Positions 1-7,081 of a stretch of DNA of 12,476 bases are shown here, in pieces. The translations under genes and the position numbers were made by a program. The DNA is from JAAYDS01 sp039680625 (GTDB lineage Bacteria > Chloroflexota > Anaerolineae > UBA1429): the NCBI GenBank assembly GCA_039680625.1, contig JBDKSN010000195.1:1-12476 (forward strand), given 5' to 3'. The notes below the pieces were generated by a model. It saw nothing but the letters and a program-made list of their open reading frames with translations. It had not been told where the DNA came from and did not search any database. Numbering within the stretch: the first letter of the stretch is position 1; each line of letters begins with the position of its first letter.

Positions 1-59
1 GGCGACTGCTCGCCGTCACGGAGGGTCGTGTCAAAGATGATGATGCGATCGGTATCCAT
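1..59 (-). CDS. leuA: 2-isopropylmalate synthase, N-terminal fragment (partial at window edge)
   Basis: Only the first 19 codons are visible; the gene continues beyond position 1. The peptide starts MDTDRIIIFDTTLRDGEQS. It contains the DTTLRDGEQ signature at the start of the DRE-TIM metallolyase barrel, and the Glu-Gln-Ser ending is typical of LeuA (CimA has AQREG at the same place). LeuA condenses acetyl-CoA with 2-ketoisovalerate in the first committed step of leucine synthesis. The start is ATG at 59-57, preceded by AAGGAG (67-72) at 7 nt spacing. It lies 64 nt downstream of the cimA stop on the same strand, so it is most likely the next cistron of the ilv operon. Another member of the same family (homocitrate synthase) cannot be fully excluded from 19 residues, but the context favours LeuA. 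Confidence 0.85.
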   Translation of the reverse strand, partial: MDTDRIIIFDTTLRDGEQS

Positions 60-123
60 AGATAGGCTCCTTAGCGTCTGATTGTGCTGTCGGGTGGATC
101 GGTCCGTCTGGCGAGCCCCCAGG

Positions 124-1734
124 CTACTGCGCCGCTGCCTCGAGCGGGCCAGTGACCTTGTTAGCGGGGACCCGCCGGAGTAGCGGTAGCTCCAAGCTGT
201 CAATCAGCGCTTCAAAGCTGGCTTCGATGATGTTGACTGAGCACCCCATCGTCGTCCACGAGCGTGCGCCGTCGCTGGCGTCGATCAAGACGCGCGTCTT
301 GGCGGCGGTCGCCGACTGAGGATCGATGATACGCACCTTGTAGTCGGTGAGCTGCACAGGCGCCAGCTCGGGATAAAAGGGCAGGAGCGCCTTGCGCATG
401 GCACGGTCGAGCGCGTTCACGGGGCCGTCGCCCTCGGCAGCGGTGTGCATGACCATGCCATCGATGCTCGTCTTGACCGTGGCCTCAGAGACGATGCTGC
501 TGGCCAGGCGCTTTTCGACGAGCACCCAGAAATCGAGCACTTCAAAAGGCGGGTAATAGTCAGGCTCTCCGCGGCGTACCAGGAGCTCGAAAGATCCCTC
601 AGCGCCCTCATACTGGTAGCCCAGGCTCTCGCGGTCTTTCACCTGTTGGGCTAGAGCGGCGATGCGCTCTGGGCTGAGGCCAGAGTCGAGGCCGAGCTCG
701 GCGAGCTTGAGGGCGATGTTGCTCCGGCCCGCCAGTTCAGAGACGAGCACGCGCATCTCGTTGCCCACCAACTCGGGGCGCACATGCTGATAGGTCTCGG
801 GGTTCCTGAGCATGGCGCTGACGTGCAGCCCGGCTTTGTGCGTGAAGGCACTCTGGCCCACATAGGGCGCATGCGGGTCGGGCAGCAGGTTGGCGATCTC
901 GGTGACATAGTGTGAGACCTGCGTCAGTAACGACAGGTCGCCATTGGCCAAGGCCTTGATGCCCATCTTGAGTTCGAGGTTCGGGATCACGGTGTTGAGA
1001 TTGGCGTTGCCGCAACGCTCGCCATACCCATTGATGGTGCCGTGCACGTGGTCTGCACCGGCCTCGACAGCGGCGAGGGTGTTGGCCACAGCGACACCGG
1101 TGTCGTCGTGGGCGTGGATGCCGATGCTACGCCCGGGGAAGGCCCGCACCACATCGGCGACGACGCGGCTCACCTCGGAGGGCAGACAGCCGCCGTTGGT
1201 GTCGCAAAGCACCAGACGGTCGGCGCCGGCCTCGGCGGCGGCACGCAACGCCGCTAATGCATAGTCGCGGTCGAGCCGATAGCCGTCGAAAAAGTGCTCG
1301 GCGTCAAAGAGCACTTCGCGGCCCTGTTCCTTCAGATAGGCGACCGTGTCGCGGATCATGGCCAGGTTCTCGTCGAGGCTGGTGCACAGCACCTGGGTCA
1401 CGTGCATGGTCGATGCTTTGCCCACCAGCACGGCCACCGGCGCGCCGCAGGCCAGCATCGCCTGGACACTGGCATCTTGAGCCACGTCGCTGTTGGCGTG
1501 CCTGGTCGAGCCAAACGCTGCGATACGCGCGTGTTGCCAGGGAAGCTGCATAGCGCGGCTAAAGAACTCGGCATCTTTGGGGTTCGAACCCGGCCAGCCT
1601 CCCTCGATGTAGCCCACGCCCAGCTCATCGAGCCGCGTCGCGATGCGCAGCTTGTCTTGGACCGAGAACGAGATGCCCTCGCGTTGAGCGCCGTCTCGCA
1701 GAGTTGTGTCGAGGACTGAGACGCGATCTACCAT
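124..1734 (-). CDS. cimA: (R)-citramalate synthase (long CimA type)
   Basis: 536 aa, the usual length of the long CimA family. It condenses acetyl-CoA with pyruvate to give citramalate, which LeuCD and LeuB-type enzymes convert to 2-ketobutyrate for isoleucine, bypassing threonine deaminase. The HMGL-like TIM barrel begins with DTTLRDGAQREG (residues 9-20). Probable metal ligands are D14, H207 and H209 (in HAHDD) and N243, in the family signature NGYGERCGNANL (235-246). The region after about residue 390 matches the C-terminal regulatory (LeuA dimer) domain, where isoleucine feedback would act. The ATG start has AGGAG at 1746-1750, 11 nt upstream. It sits 66 nt after ilvC and 64 nt before leuA. 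The AQREG motif and EGGWPGSNPKD (44-54) separate it from LeuA and homocitrate synthase. Confidence 0.93.
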   Translation of the reverse strand: MVDRVSVLDTTLRDGAQREGISFSVQDKLRIATRLDELGVGYIEGGWPGSNPKDAEFFSRAMQLPWQHARIAAFGSTRHANSDVAQDASVQAMLACGAPVAVLVGKASTMHVTQVLCTSLDENLAMIRDTVAYLKEQGREVLFDAEHFFDGYRLDRDYALAALRAAAEAGADRLVLCDTNGGCLPSEVSRVVADVVRAFPGRSIGIHAHDDTGVAVANTLAAVEAGADHVHGTINGYGERCGNANLNTVIPNLELKMGIKALANGDLSLLTQVSHYVTEIANLLPDPHAPYVGQSAFTHKAGLHVSAMLRNPETYQHVRPELVGNEMRVLVSELAGRSNIALKLAELGLDSGLSPERIAALAQQVKDRESLGYQYEGAEGSFELLVRRGEPDYYPPFEVLDFWVLVEKRLASSIVSEATVKTSIDGMVMHTAAEGDGPVNALDRAMRKALLPFYPELAPVQLTDYKVRIIDPQSATAAKTRVLIDASDGARSWTTMGCSVNIIEASFEALIDSLELPLLRRVPANKVTGPLEAAAQ

Positions 1735-1755
1735 ACGACCGAGTGCTCCTCAAAG

Positions 1756-1785
1756 GGCGCCGGTGATAGCCGTATCGCCGGCGCC
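1756..1785 (-). other. Intercistronic hairpin between ilvC and cimA
   Basis: Arms GGCGCCGG and CCGGCGCC are perfectly complementary (8 bp). They extend inward by three more pairs after one C/A mismatch in the transcript, around a 6-nt loop. In the mRNA the hairpin is followed by CUUUGAGGAG, which is the cimA ribosome binding site, so there is no proper U-tract. It could be an mRNA-stability or processing element, or could adjust cimA translation relative to ilvC. It is unlikely to be a strong terminator, because cimA and leuA would then need their own promoter, and I see none in the 66-nt gap. Confidence 0.5.
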
Positions 1786-1800
1786 AGGGTTATCGACCGA

Positions 1801-2796
1801 CTATTTCGCCTTGAGCCAGGGCATCATGGCGCGCAGTTGACGGCCAACCTGCTCGATCTGCGACTCGCGCTCGCGGGCGCGGATCAGATTAAAGCTCGGT
1901 CGACCAGCCTGATTCTCTAGCACCCACTCGCGGGCATAGGTGCCATCCTGGATGTCGGCCAGGATCTTTTTCATCGACTCTTTGACGTGATCGTCCACGA
2001 TCTTGGGGCCAGCGGTATAGTCGCCATGCTCGGCCGTGTCACTGACCGAGTAGCGCATGTACGAGAAGCCGCCCTGGTAGATCAGATCGACGATGAGCTT
2101 GAGCTCGTTCAAGCACTCAAAATAGGCGATCTCGGGCTGATAGCCAGCGTTGACCAGCGTCTCAAAGCCGGCCTTGATCAGGGCGGTGGCGCCACCACAC
2201 AGCACGGCCTGCTCGCCAAAGAGGTCGGTCTCGGTCTCTTCGGCAAAAGTGGTCTCGATGATGCCCGCACGGCCGCAGCCGATAGCCGACCCATAGGCCA
2301 GCGCCAAGGGCTTGGCATGGCCGGTGACATCCTGGTATACGGCGATGAGGCCTGGTGTGCCTTGCCCGTCGATGAACAGCTCGCGAACGCGGTGCCCGGG
2401 GGCCTTGGGCGCGATCATCGTCACATCGACGTCCTTGGGGGGCACGATCTGGCTATAGTGGATCGAAAAGCCATGCGCGAACATGAGCATGGCGCCCGCC
2501 TTGAGGTTGGGGGCGATGTCCTTCTTGTAGATGGCGGGTTGCAGCGTGTCAGGCGTCAGCACCATGACGATGTCTGCTTCTTTGACGGCGTCGGCCGAGA
2601 GCTTGACCGTGAGGCCCGCCTTCTCAGCCACTGCCCATGAGGCGCTGCCCTCATAGAGACCCACACGGACGTCGCAGCCGCTCTCTTTCAGGTTGAGGGC
2701 GTGGGCATGGCCTTGGCTGCCATACCCCAGGATGGCGATCTTCTTGCCCTTGAGCAGGGATAGATCGGCGTCGCGGTCGTAATAGCTGGTTGCCAT
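1801..2796 (-). CDS. ilvC: Ketol-acid reductoisomerase (class I)
   Basis: 331 aa, a normal length for short (class I) KARI. It isomerises and reduces 2-acetolactate or 2-aceto-2-hydroxybutyrate to the dihydroxy acids that feed IlvD, using Mg2+ and NAD(P)H. The Rossmann dinucleotide motif is GYGSQGHAHALNL (24-36). APKAPGHRVRE follows in mid-protein, and the C-terminal knotted domain contains FAEETETDLFGEQAVLCGG with the acidic metal ligands and FECLNELKLIVDLIYQGG. The ATG start follows CCTCCT (2805-2810 on the plus strand, AGGAGG in mRNA) at 8 nt spacing. The cofactor loop after beta-2 reads GLYEGSASW (46-54): a Tyr and a Glu occupy the positions where NADPH-preferring relatives often have Arg plus a small residue. 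The enzyme assignment itself is secure. Confidence 0.97.
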   Translation of the reverse strand: MATSYYDRDADLSLLKGKKIAILGYGSQGHAHALNLKESGCDVRVGLYEGSASWAVAEKAGLTVKLSADAVKEADIVMVLTPDTLQPAIYKKDIAPNLKAGAMLMFAHGFSIHYSQIVPPKDVDVTMIAPKAPGHRVRELFIDGQGTPGLIAVYQDVTGHAKPLALAYGSAIGCGRAGIIETTFAEETETDLFGEQAVLCGGATALIKAGFETLVNAGYQPEIAYFECLNELKLIVDLIYQGGFSYMRYSVSDTAEHGDYTAGPKIVDDHVKESMKKILADIQDGTYAREWVLENQAGRPSFNLIRARERESQIEQVGRQLRAMMPWLKAK

Positions 2797-2868
2797 GACA
2801 GGATCCTCCTACAGCGATATTCCAGCGGCTGCGGGTGAGCGCACCTGGCTCGCCCCAGGCCAGGCTGG

Positions 2869-3405
2869 CTAGGAACCAAACCGTGAGCTGCTGGCCGTTG
2901 CTGCGCCGCGCATCATGGCCACCCGGCCGGTGCGCGTCAGCTCTTTGATGCCAAACGGCTTCAAGATGGCGATCAACGACTCAACCTTGGACTCGTCGCC
3001 GGTGATCTCGATGATCATCGAGTCGACGGCTACGTCAATGATCTGCGCACGAAAGATGTCGACCACCTGTTTGATCTCGGCGCGCTTTTCCGAGGGGGCG
3101 TGCACCTTGATGAGGGCTAGCTCGCGCATCACCGCTTCATCGGTGTCGACCTCGCTCACCTTGGTGACGTTGATCAGCTTGTAGAGCTGCTTGGCCACCT
3201 GCTCGAGCATGGCGTCATCGGCCTGCACCACCACGGTCATGCGCGAGATGCCCGGCGTCTCGCTGTGTCCGACGGTGAGGCTCTCGATGTTATAGTTTCG
3301 CCGACGGAACAGGTTCGAGACGCGGCTCAAGACACCGGGTTTGTCTTCCATCAACACGACCAAGGTGCGCCGTGAGACCGTGCTAGTTGCTGGGGGCAGG
3401 GTCAT
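2869..3405 (-). CDS. ilvN: Acetolactate synthase small (regulatory) subunit
   Basis: 178 aa from the chosen ATG. It binds IlvB, raises its activity and confers valine feedback inhibition. The N-terminal ACT domain (roughly residues 12-85) has LVVLMEDKPGVLSRVSNLFRR and the characteristic NYNIESLTVGHSE. A second ACT-like domain (about 92-165) contains VDIFRAQIIDVA and ESLIAILKPFGIKELTRTGRVAM, so this is the full two-domain form. A GTG at 3411 would add two residues, but the AAAGGAG ribosome binding site (3413-3419) is only 1 nt from that GTG and 7 nt from the ATG at 3405. The ATG is therefore preferred. The ribosome binding site starts within the 20-nt gap after the ilvB stop, consistent with translational coupling to the catalytic subunit. 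Confidence 0.96.
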   Translation of the reverse strand: MTLPPATSTVSRRTLVVLMEDKPGVLSRVSNLFRRRNYNIESLTVGHSETPGISRMTVVVQADDAMLEQVAKQLYKLINVTKVSEVDTDEAVMRELALIKVHAPSEKRAEIKQVVDIFRAQIIDVAVDSMIIEITGDESKVESLIAILKPFGIKELTRTGRVAMMRGAATASSSRFGS

Positions 3406-3425
3406 GACCACGCTCCTTTCTGTAG

Positions 3426-5108
3426 CTAGTCCTGCTTGGGGCGGCGGAGCATCTGGTCGATGGGCTTGCCCACCGGCACGATGGGAAAGACGTTGTGTTC
3501 GCGCTCGATGCGAAAGTCGATCAGCATCGGGCCGTCCGTGTCGCGTGCCTTGCGAATGGCCTCGGCGACGTCTTCCTTGGCCTCGACGGTCACGCCGGGA
3601 ATGCCATAGGCCTCGGCCAGTTTGGCAAAGTCAGGCCCGAGCAGTGGCGAACCGGAATATCGGCGGTCATAGAACATCTCTTGCCATTGGCGCACCATGC
3701 CCAAGAAGCCATTGTTCAAGATGGCAATCTTGATCGGCAGCCCCTCTTGAACGATGGTGGCCAGCTCTTGGAGCGTCATTTGGAAGCCGCCATCGCCCGC
3801 CACCACCCACACTGGGCAATCTGGCCGGCCCACCGCTGCGCCGATAGCCGCCGGCAGGGCAAACCCCATCGTGCCCAGCCCGCCAGACGAGATCAGGCCG
3901 CCTGGACGCACGTGGCGGTAGTACTGCGCCTCCCACATCTGGTTCTGGCCCACGTCAGAGACCACCAGCGCCTCGCCGTGGGTGGCTTCCCAGATGTTGA
4001 GCACGACATACTGGGGCAGCAGTTGGTCGCTTTCCTGGCAGAGGGCGTCGCGCTCCTGCGTCTCGGCGCGCCAGGTCTCGATCTGGTTCAGCCAATCAGC
4101 GTGATCGCGCTCTTCGACCAGCGGTACCAACTGTCGTAGCACGTTCTTGGCGTCGCCCACGATGGGCAAGTCTACGCGAATGCGCTTGGCGATCTCGGCC
4201 GGGTCGATGTCCACATGGATGATCTTGGCGTTGGGCGCAAAGGTGCTCGCCGCAGAGGTGTAGCGATCGTCAAAGCGCATGCCCACTGCCAAGATGAGGT
4301 CGCATTGCTGCAGAGCATAGTTGGTATAGGCCTCGCCATGCATCCCACCCATGCCCAGGCTGAGCGGATGCGTCTCGGGGAGCGCACTCTTGCCCAAGAG
4401 CGTGGTCGACACGGGGATCTGTGCCTTGGTGGCCAGCTCGTAGAGCTCCTGCTGCGCGCCCGCCACCAACACGCCGCGACCGGCGATGATCAAGGGCCTC
4501 GTCGAGGCATTGATCATGTCGACGGCCTGTTTGATCTGCCGTTGGTTGCCACGCGTGTGAGGCTTGTAGCCCGGCAAGTTGATCGCCGTGGGGTACTCGA
4601 ACTCGACCTCGGCCATCTGCGCGTCTTTGGCGATGTCGATCAACACCGGCCCCGGGTGCCCCGTGCGCGCGATGTGAAAGGCCTCGCGCACGGCCAGGGC
4701 CAGGTCGGCCGCATCGGTGATGAGGTAATTGTGCTTGGTGATGGGCATGGTGATGCCCGTGATGTCGACTTCTTGGAAGGCATCGGTGCCCAGGGCGTCG
4801 GTCGCTACCTGGCCGGTGATGGCGACGATGGGCGACGAGTCCATCATAGCCGTCGCGATGCCCGTCACCAGGTTCGTGGCGCCGGGCCCCGACGTGGTCA
4901 GGCACACGCCCACCTTGCCTGTGGCGCGCGCATAGCCATCGGCTGCGTGGGCGCAGGCCTGCTCGTGCCGCATCGTGATGTGGTGGATCGGGTAGTTGGG
5001 CAGCTCGTGATAGATCGGCAACACGGCGCCGCCGGTGATGCCAAACACGGTATCCACTCCCTCACGGAGGAGGCATTCCCAGAGTATTTGTGCTCCATTC
5101 AAGCGCAT
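3426..5108 (-). CDS. ilvB: Acetolactate synthase (AHAS) large catalytic subunit
   Basis: 560 aa, standard for the biosynthetic FAD-containing AHAS catalytic subunit. It joins two pyruvates to acetolactate (valine, leucine), or pyruvate and 2-ketobutyrate to acetohydroxybutyrate (isoleucine), using thiamine diphosphate, Mg2+ and FAD. The ThDP-activating glutamate is E49 in MRHEQACAHAADGYARATG. The ThDP/Mg motif starts with GDGGFQMTL at about residue 438 and ends in NN at about 465-466. RFDDRYTSAASTF lies in the middle FAD-binding domain. The C-terminal HVRPGG and MVRQWQEMFY segments are typical of anabolic AHAS rather than catabolic AlsS. ATG is preceded by AAGGAG (5115-5120) at 6 nt spacing. 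It lies between ilvD (32 nt) and ilvN (20 nt). Confidence 0.97.
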   Translation of the reverse strand: MRLNGAQILWECLLREGVDTVFGITGGAVLPIYHELPNYPIHHITMRHEQACAHAADGYARATGKVGVCLTTSGPGATNLVTGIATAMMDSSPIVAITGQVATDALGTDAFQEVDITGITMPITKHNYLITDAADLALAVREAFHIARTGHPGPVLIDIAKDAQMAEVEFEYPTAINLPGYKPHTRGNQRQIKQAVDMINASTRPLIIAGRGVLVAGAQQELYELATKAQIPVSTTLLGKSALPETHPLSLGMGGMHGEAYTNYALQQCDLILAVGMRFDDRYTSAASTFAPNAKIIHVDIDPAEIAKRIRVDLPIVGDAKNVLRQLVPLVEERDHADWLNQIETWRAETQERDALCQESDQLLPQYVVLNIWEATHGEALVVSDVGQNQMWEAQYYRHVRPGGLISSGGLGTMGFALPAAIGAAVGRPDCPVWVVAGDGGFQMTLQELATIVQEGLPIKIAILNNGFLGMVRQWQEMFYDRRYSGSPLLGPDFAKLAEAYGIPGVTVEAKEDVAEAIRKARDTDGPMLIDFRIEREHNVFPIVPVGKPIDQMLRRPKQD

Positions 5109-5140
5109 ACGAGACTCCTTGCCGGTGCTGTCATTCCGGC

Positions 5141-6823
5141 CTATTCCTCAAGCACGGCACCGGTGCTGGCCGAAGTCACGAGCCGCGCATAGCGCCGCAG
5201 ATAGCCGCGGGTGACGCGAGGCTCAAACGCGGGCACAGCTTCGAGCCGCGCGGCGATCTCTTCGGTCGAGAGGGCGACGGTGAGGCTCTTGTTCGGGATA
5301 TCGATCGAGATGAGGTCGCCATCGCGCAGCGCCGCGATGGGGCCACGAGCGGCCGCCTCGGGCGAGAGGTGCCCGATGGCCGCCCCGCGCGAGGCGCCCG
5401 AGAAGCGCCCGTCAGTGATCAGGGCCACCTTGCCGTCCATGCCCATGCCCGAGAGCAAAGACGTAGGCGTGAGCATCTCGCGCATACCGGGGCCACCCTT
5501 GGGGCCTTCATAGCGGATGACGATCACATCGCCCTCGGCAAAGGCCATGTTCATGATCGCCTGCGTGGCTTCTTCTTCCGAGTCGAACACGCGAGCCGGG
5601 CCAGTGTGCTGCATCATGCTGGGGGCCACGGCTGCCGCTTTGACCACGGCGCCATCGGGCGCCAGATTGCCAAAGAGGATGGCCAGGCCGCCGGTGGGCG
5701 AATAGGGGTCATCGCCAGAGCGCACCACGTCTCGCGAGACCGTGGCATAGTCGGGCGCCCAGGGGCTATCGGGAGCGAGGTTCTCGGCGACGGTGTGGCC
5801 CGTCACGGTGATCGCGTCGCGCTTGAGCAAGCCTAGTTTGTCGAGCTCGTGCAGGATGGCGCCAATGCCGCCCGAGTAGTGCAAATCCTCGATATGTTGC
5901 TCTCCGGCGGGTGAGAGCTTGCAGAGGTGCGGCGTGTTGGCTGCATAGGTGTTGAGCTCGGGCAGCGAGATCGTCAGGCCAGCCTCGTGAGCGATGGCCA
6001 ACAAGTGCAGCACGGAGTTCGTCGACCCGCCCATGGCCATGTCGGTCGAGAGGGCATTGTGCAGGGCATCGGCGGTGAGGATATCGCTGGGCCGCAGGTT
6101 GCGCCGGAGCATCTCCATGACCTGCATGCCGGCCTGTCGGGCGAGGGCGATGCGACGTGAGCTCACCGCGGGCGTGGTGCCGTTGCCCGGCAGGGCGATG
6201 CCCAGGGCCTCGCACAGGCAGGCCATGGTGTTGGCGGTGAACATGCCGGCGCACGAGCCACAGCCAGGGCAGCAAGACTGCTCGATGATCTCGACCTCGC
6301 GTGCGGTCATCTCGCCCTTGGTGGCGGCGCCCACCGCCATAAAGGCGCTGTTGAGGTCCAAGACCTCGCGTCCGCGCCGACCGACGAGCATCGGGCCGCC
6401 CGTGACGATCACGGCGGGGATATTCAGCCGTGCCATGCCCATGACCATGCCCGGCGTGATCTTGTCGCAGGCCGAGACGAGCACGACTGCGTCAAAGGCG
6501 TGAGCCTGCACTACCGTCTCGACCGAGTCGGCGATCAGCTCGCGCGAGGCGAGCGAGTATTTCATGCCCTGGTGGCCCATCGCGATGCCATCGCAGACGG
6601 CGATGGTGTTGGCCTCAAAGGGCGTGCCCCCAGCCATATAGACGCCCTCGCGCACTGCCGCACTGATCTGGTTCAGATGCATGTGGCCGGGTACGATATC
6701 GTTATATGAGCTGATGATGCCGACGAACGGGCGCTCTAGCTCTTCTCTGGTGCGGCCCAGAGACCATAGCAGCGAGCGATGGGGGGCACGTTCGAGACCC
6801 TTCTTGATGACGTCACTGCGCAT
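5141..6823 (-). CDS. ilvD: Dihydroxy-acid dehydratase
   Basis: 560 aa from ATG at 6823. It dehydrates the 2,3-dihydroxy acids made by IlvC to 2-keto acids using an Fe-S cluster. Candidate cluster cysteines are C77 (AVCDGIAMGH), C119 (SACDKITPGM) and the CCPGCGSCAGMFTANTM cluster (C184, C185, C188, C191). K121 in the CDK motif is the likely metal-site lysine. In the segment SYNDIVPGHMHL (39-50) the Asn-Cys motif of the plant/mycobacterial [2Fe-2S] type is absent; the pattern resembles the E. coli/clostridial form instead. A GTG at 6838 would add five residues, but the ribosome binding site AAGGAG (6830-6835) overlaps its second and third codons and lies 6 nt before the ATG, so the ATG is the start. 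It is the first enzyme gene of the operon, directly after the attenuator leader. Confidence 0.97.
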   Translation of the reverse strand: MRSDVIKKGLERAPHRSLLWSLGRTREELERPFVGIISSYNDIVPGHMHLNQISAAVREGVYMAGGTPFEANTIAVCDGIAMGHQGMKYSLASRELIADSVETVVQAHAFDAVVLVSACDKITPGMVMGMARLNIPAVIVTGGPMLVGRRGREVLDLNSAFMAVGAATKGEMTAREVEIIEQSCCPGCGSCAGMFTANTMACLCEALGIALPGNGTTPAVSSRRIALARQAGMQVMEMLRRNLRPSDILTADALHNALSTDMAMGGSTNSVLHLLAIAHEAGLTISLPELNTYAANTPHLCKLSPAGEQHIEDLHYSGGIGAILHELDKLGLLKRDAITVTGHTVAENLAPDSPWAPDYATVSRDVVRSGDDPYSPTGGLAILFGNLAPDGAVVKAAAVAPSMMQHTGPARVFDSEEEATQAIMNMAFAEGDVIVIRYEGPKGGPGMREMLTPTSLLSGMGMDGKVALITDGRFSGASRGAAIGHLSPEAAARGPIAALRDGDLISIDIPNKSLTVALSTEEIAARLEAVPAFEPRVTRGYLRRYARLVTSASTGAVLEE

Positions 6824-6838
6824 GATTCTCTCCTTCAC

Positions 6839-6996
6839 GTCCCGCCGAATAGTCGTTGCGCCCTAGACGCACAACGCCACAGCCTCATGCCCCCTTCGGC
6901 ATGGGTGTGGCGTCTTTGCTCCGGGGCGACAGCAGCCGCACCGCTCCACAGCGCTGTGGCCAAAGGCCTTACCTGCCTCAATAGCCTTTGCCAGGG
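6839..6996 (-). other. Structured leader between attenuator and ilvD
   Basis: About 160 nt of transcribed, non-coding leader that holds several hairpins. The largest (6874-6913) pairs ACGCCACA with TGTGGCGT (8 bp), then CC/GG, then CATGCC/GGCATG (6 bp) around a 6-nt loop, interrupted only by single-base bulges. A perfect 14-nt palindrome (6946-6959, CCACAGC/GCTGTGG) and a 7-bp stem CAAAGGC/GCCTTTG (6961-6990) lie next to it. None is followed by a U-tract, so they are not intrinsic terminators on this strand. A short frame (17 codons, ATG at 6888) ends inside the ilvD ribosome binding site region, but it has no convincing initiation signal. The function is unknown; possibilities include mRNA stabilisation, a Rho or RNase barrier, or control of ilvD translation. 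Confidence 0.5.
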
Positions 6997-7033
6997 AAAG
7001 GAAAGAGCCTCGCTCCGCATTGGGCGAGGCTCT
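6997..7033 (-). terminator. Attenuator: intrinsic terminator in the ilv leader
   Basis: In the minus-strand transcript, AGAGCCUCGC (7033-7024) pairs perfectly with GCGAGGCUCU (7013-7004), a 10-bp GC-rich stem. The 10-nt loop can itself tighten through CC/GG pairs. The stem is followed by UUUCCUUU (7004-6997), a pyrimidine tract typical of a rho-independent terminator in a GC-rich genome. It lies 22 nt beyond the leader peptide stop codon and about 175 nt before ilvD, inside the transcript, where a simple end-of-operon terminator would make no sense. Its left arm is also complementary to an upstream segment (7071-7081), which gives the alternative fold needed for attenuation. Confidence 0.85.
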
Positions 7034-7081
7034 GGTGGTTCCTGCTATGGCTATCTAGGCGCGCTGGCCTGAACCCCTCCC
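7022..7081 (-). promoter_or_regulatory. Antiterminator fold competing with the attenuator
   Basis: Transcript segment GGGAGGGGUUC (7081-7071) can pair with GAGCCUCGCCC (7032-7022): 11 positions, ten of them paired (two G-U), one A/G mismatch. The second segment contains the whole left arm of the terminator, so the two folds are mutually exclusive. The first segment lies within the last codons of the leader peptide (Gly26-Ser29). A ribosome stalled on the upstream Ile/Leu/Val codons would leave it free. A ribosome that reaches the stop codon would occupy or border it and favour the terminator. The same segment (GAGGGGU) can alternatively pair with upstream GCUCCUC, which could act as a protector fold. 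The pairings are read by eye; the mechanism is inferred from known amino acid attenuators. Confidence 0.7.

Noticed and set aside
4215..5192. A 325-codon plus-strand open frame opposite ilvB
   Set aside because: It is antisense to the catalytic subunit of acetolactate synthase, and its composition is a mirror of the ilvB codons. No protein family motif is visible.
6823..6838. GTG start of ilvD at 6838
   Set aside because: The ribosome binding site AAGGAG would lie inside the coding sequence right after the GTG. It is correctly spaced only for the ATG at 6823.
6835..7020. A 61-codon minus-strand ORF overlapping the attenuator and the ilvD start
   Set aside because: Its ATG lies in the loop of the terminator, it has no ribosome binding site and it would end over the ilvD Shine-Dalgarno. 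The leader RNA structures explain this stretch better.
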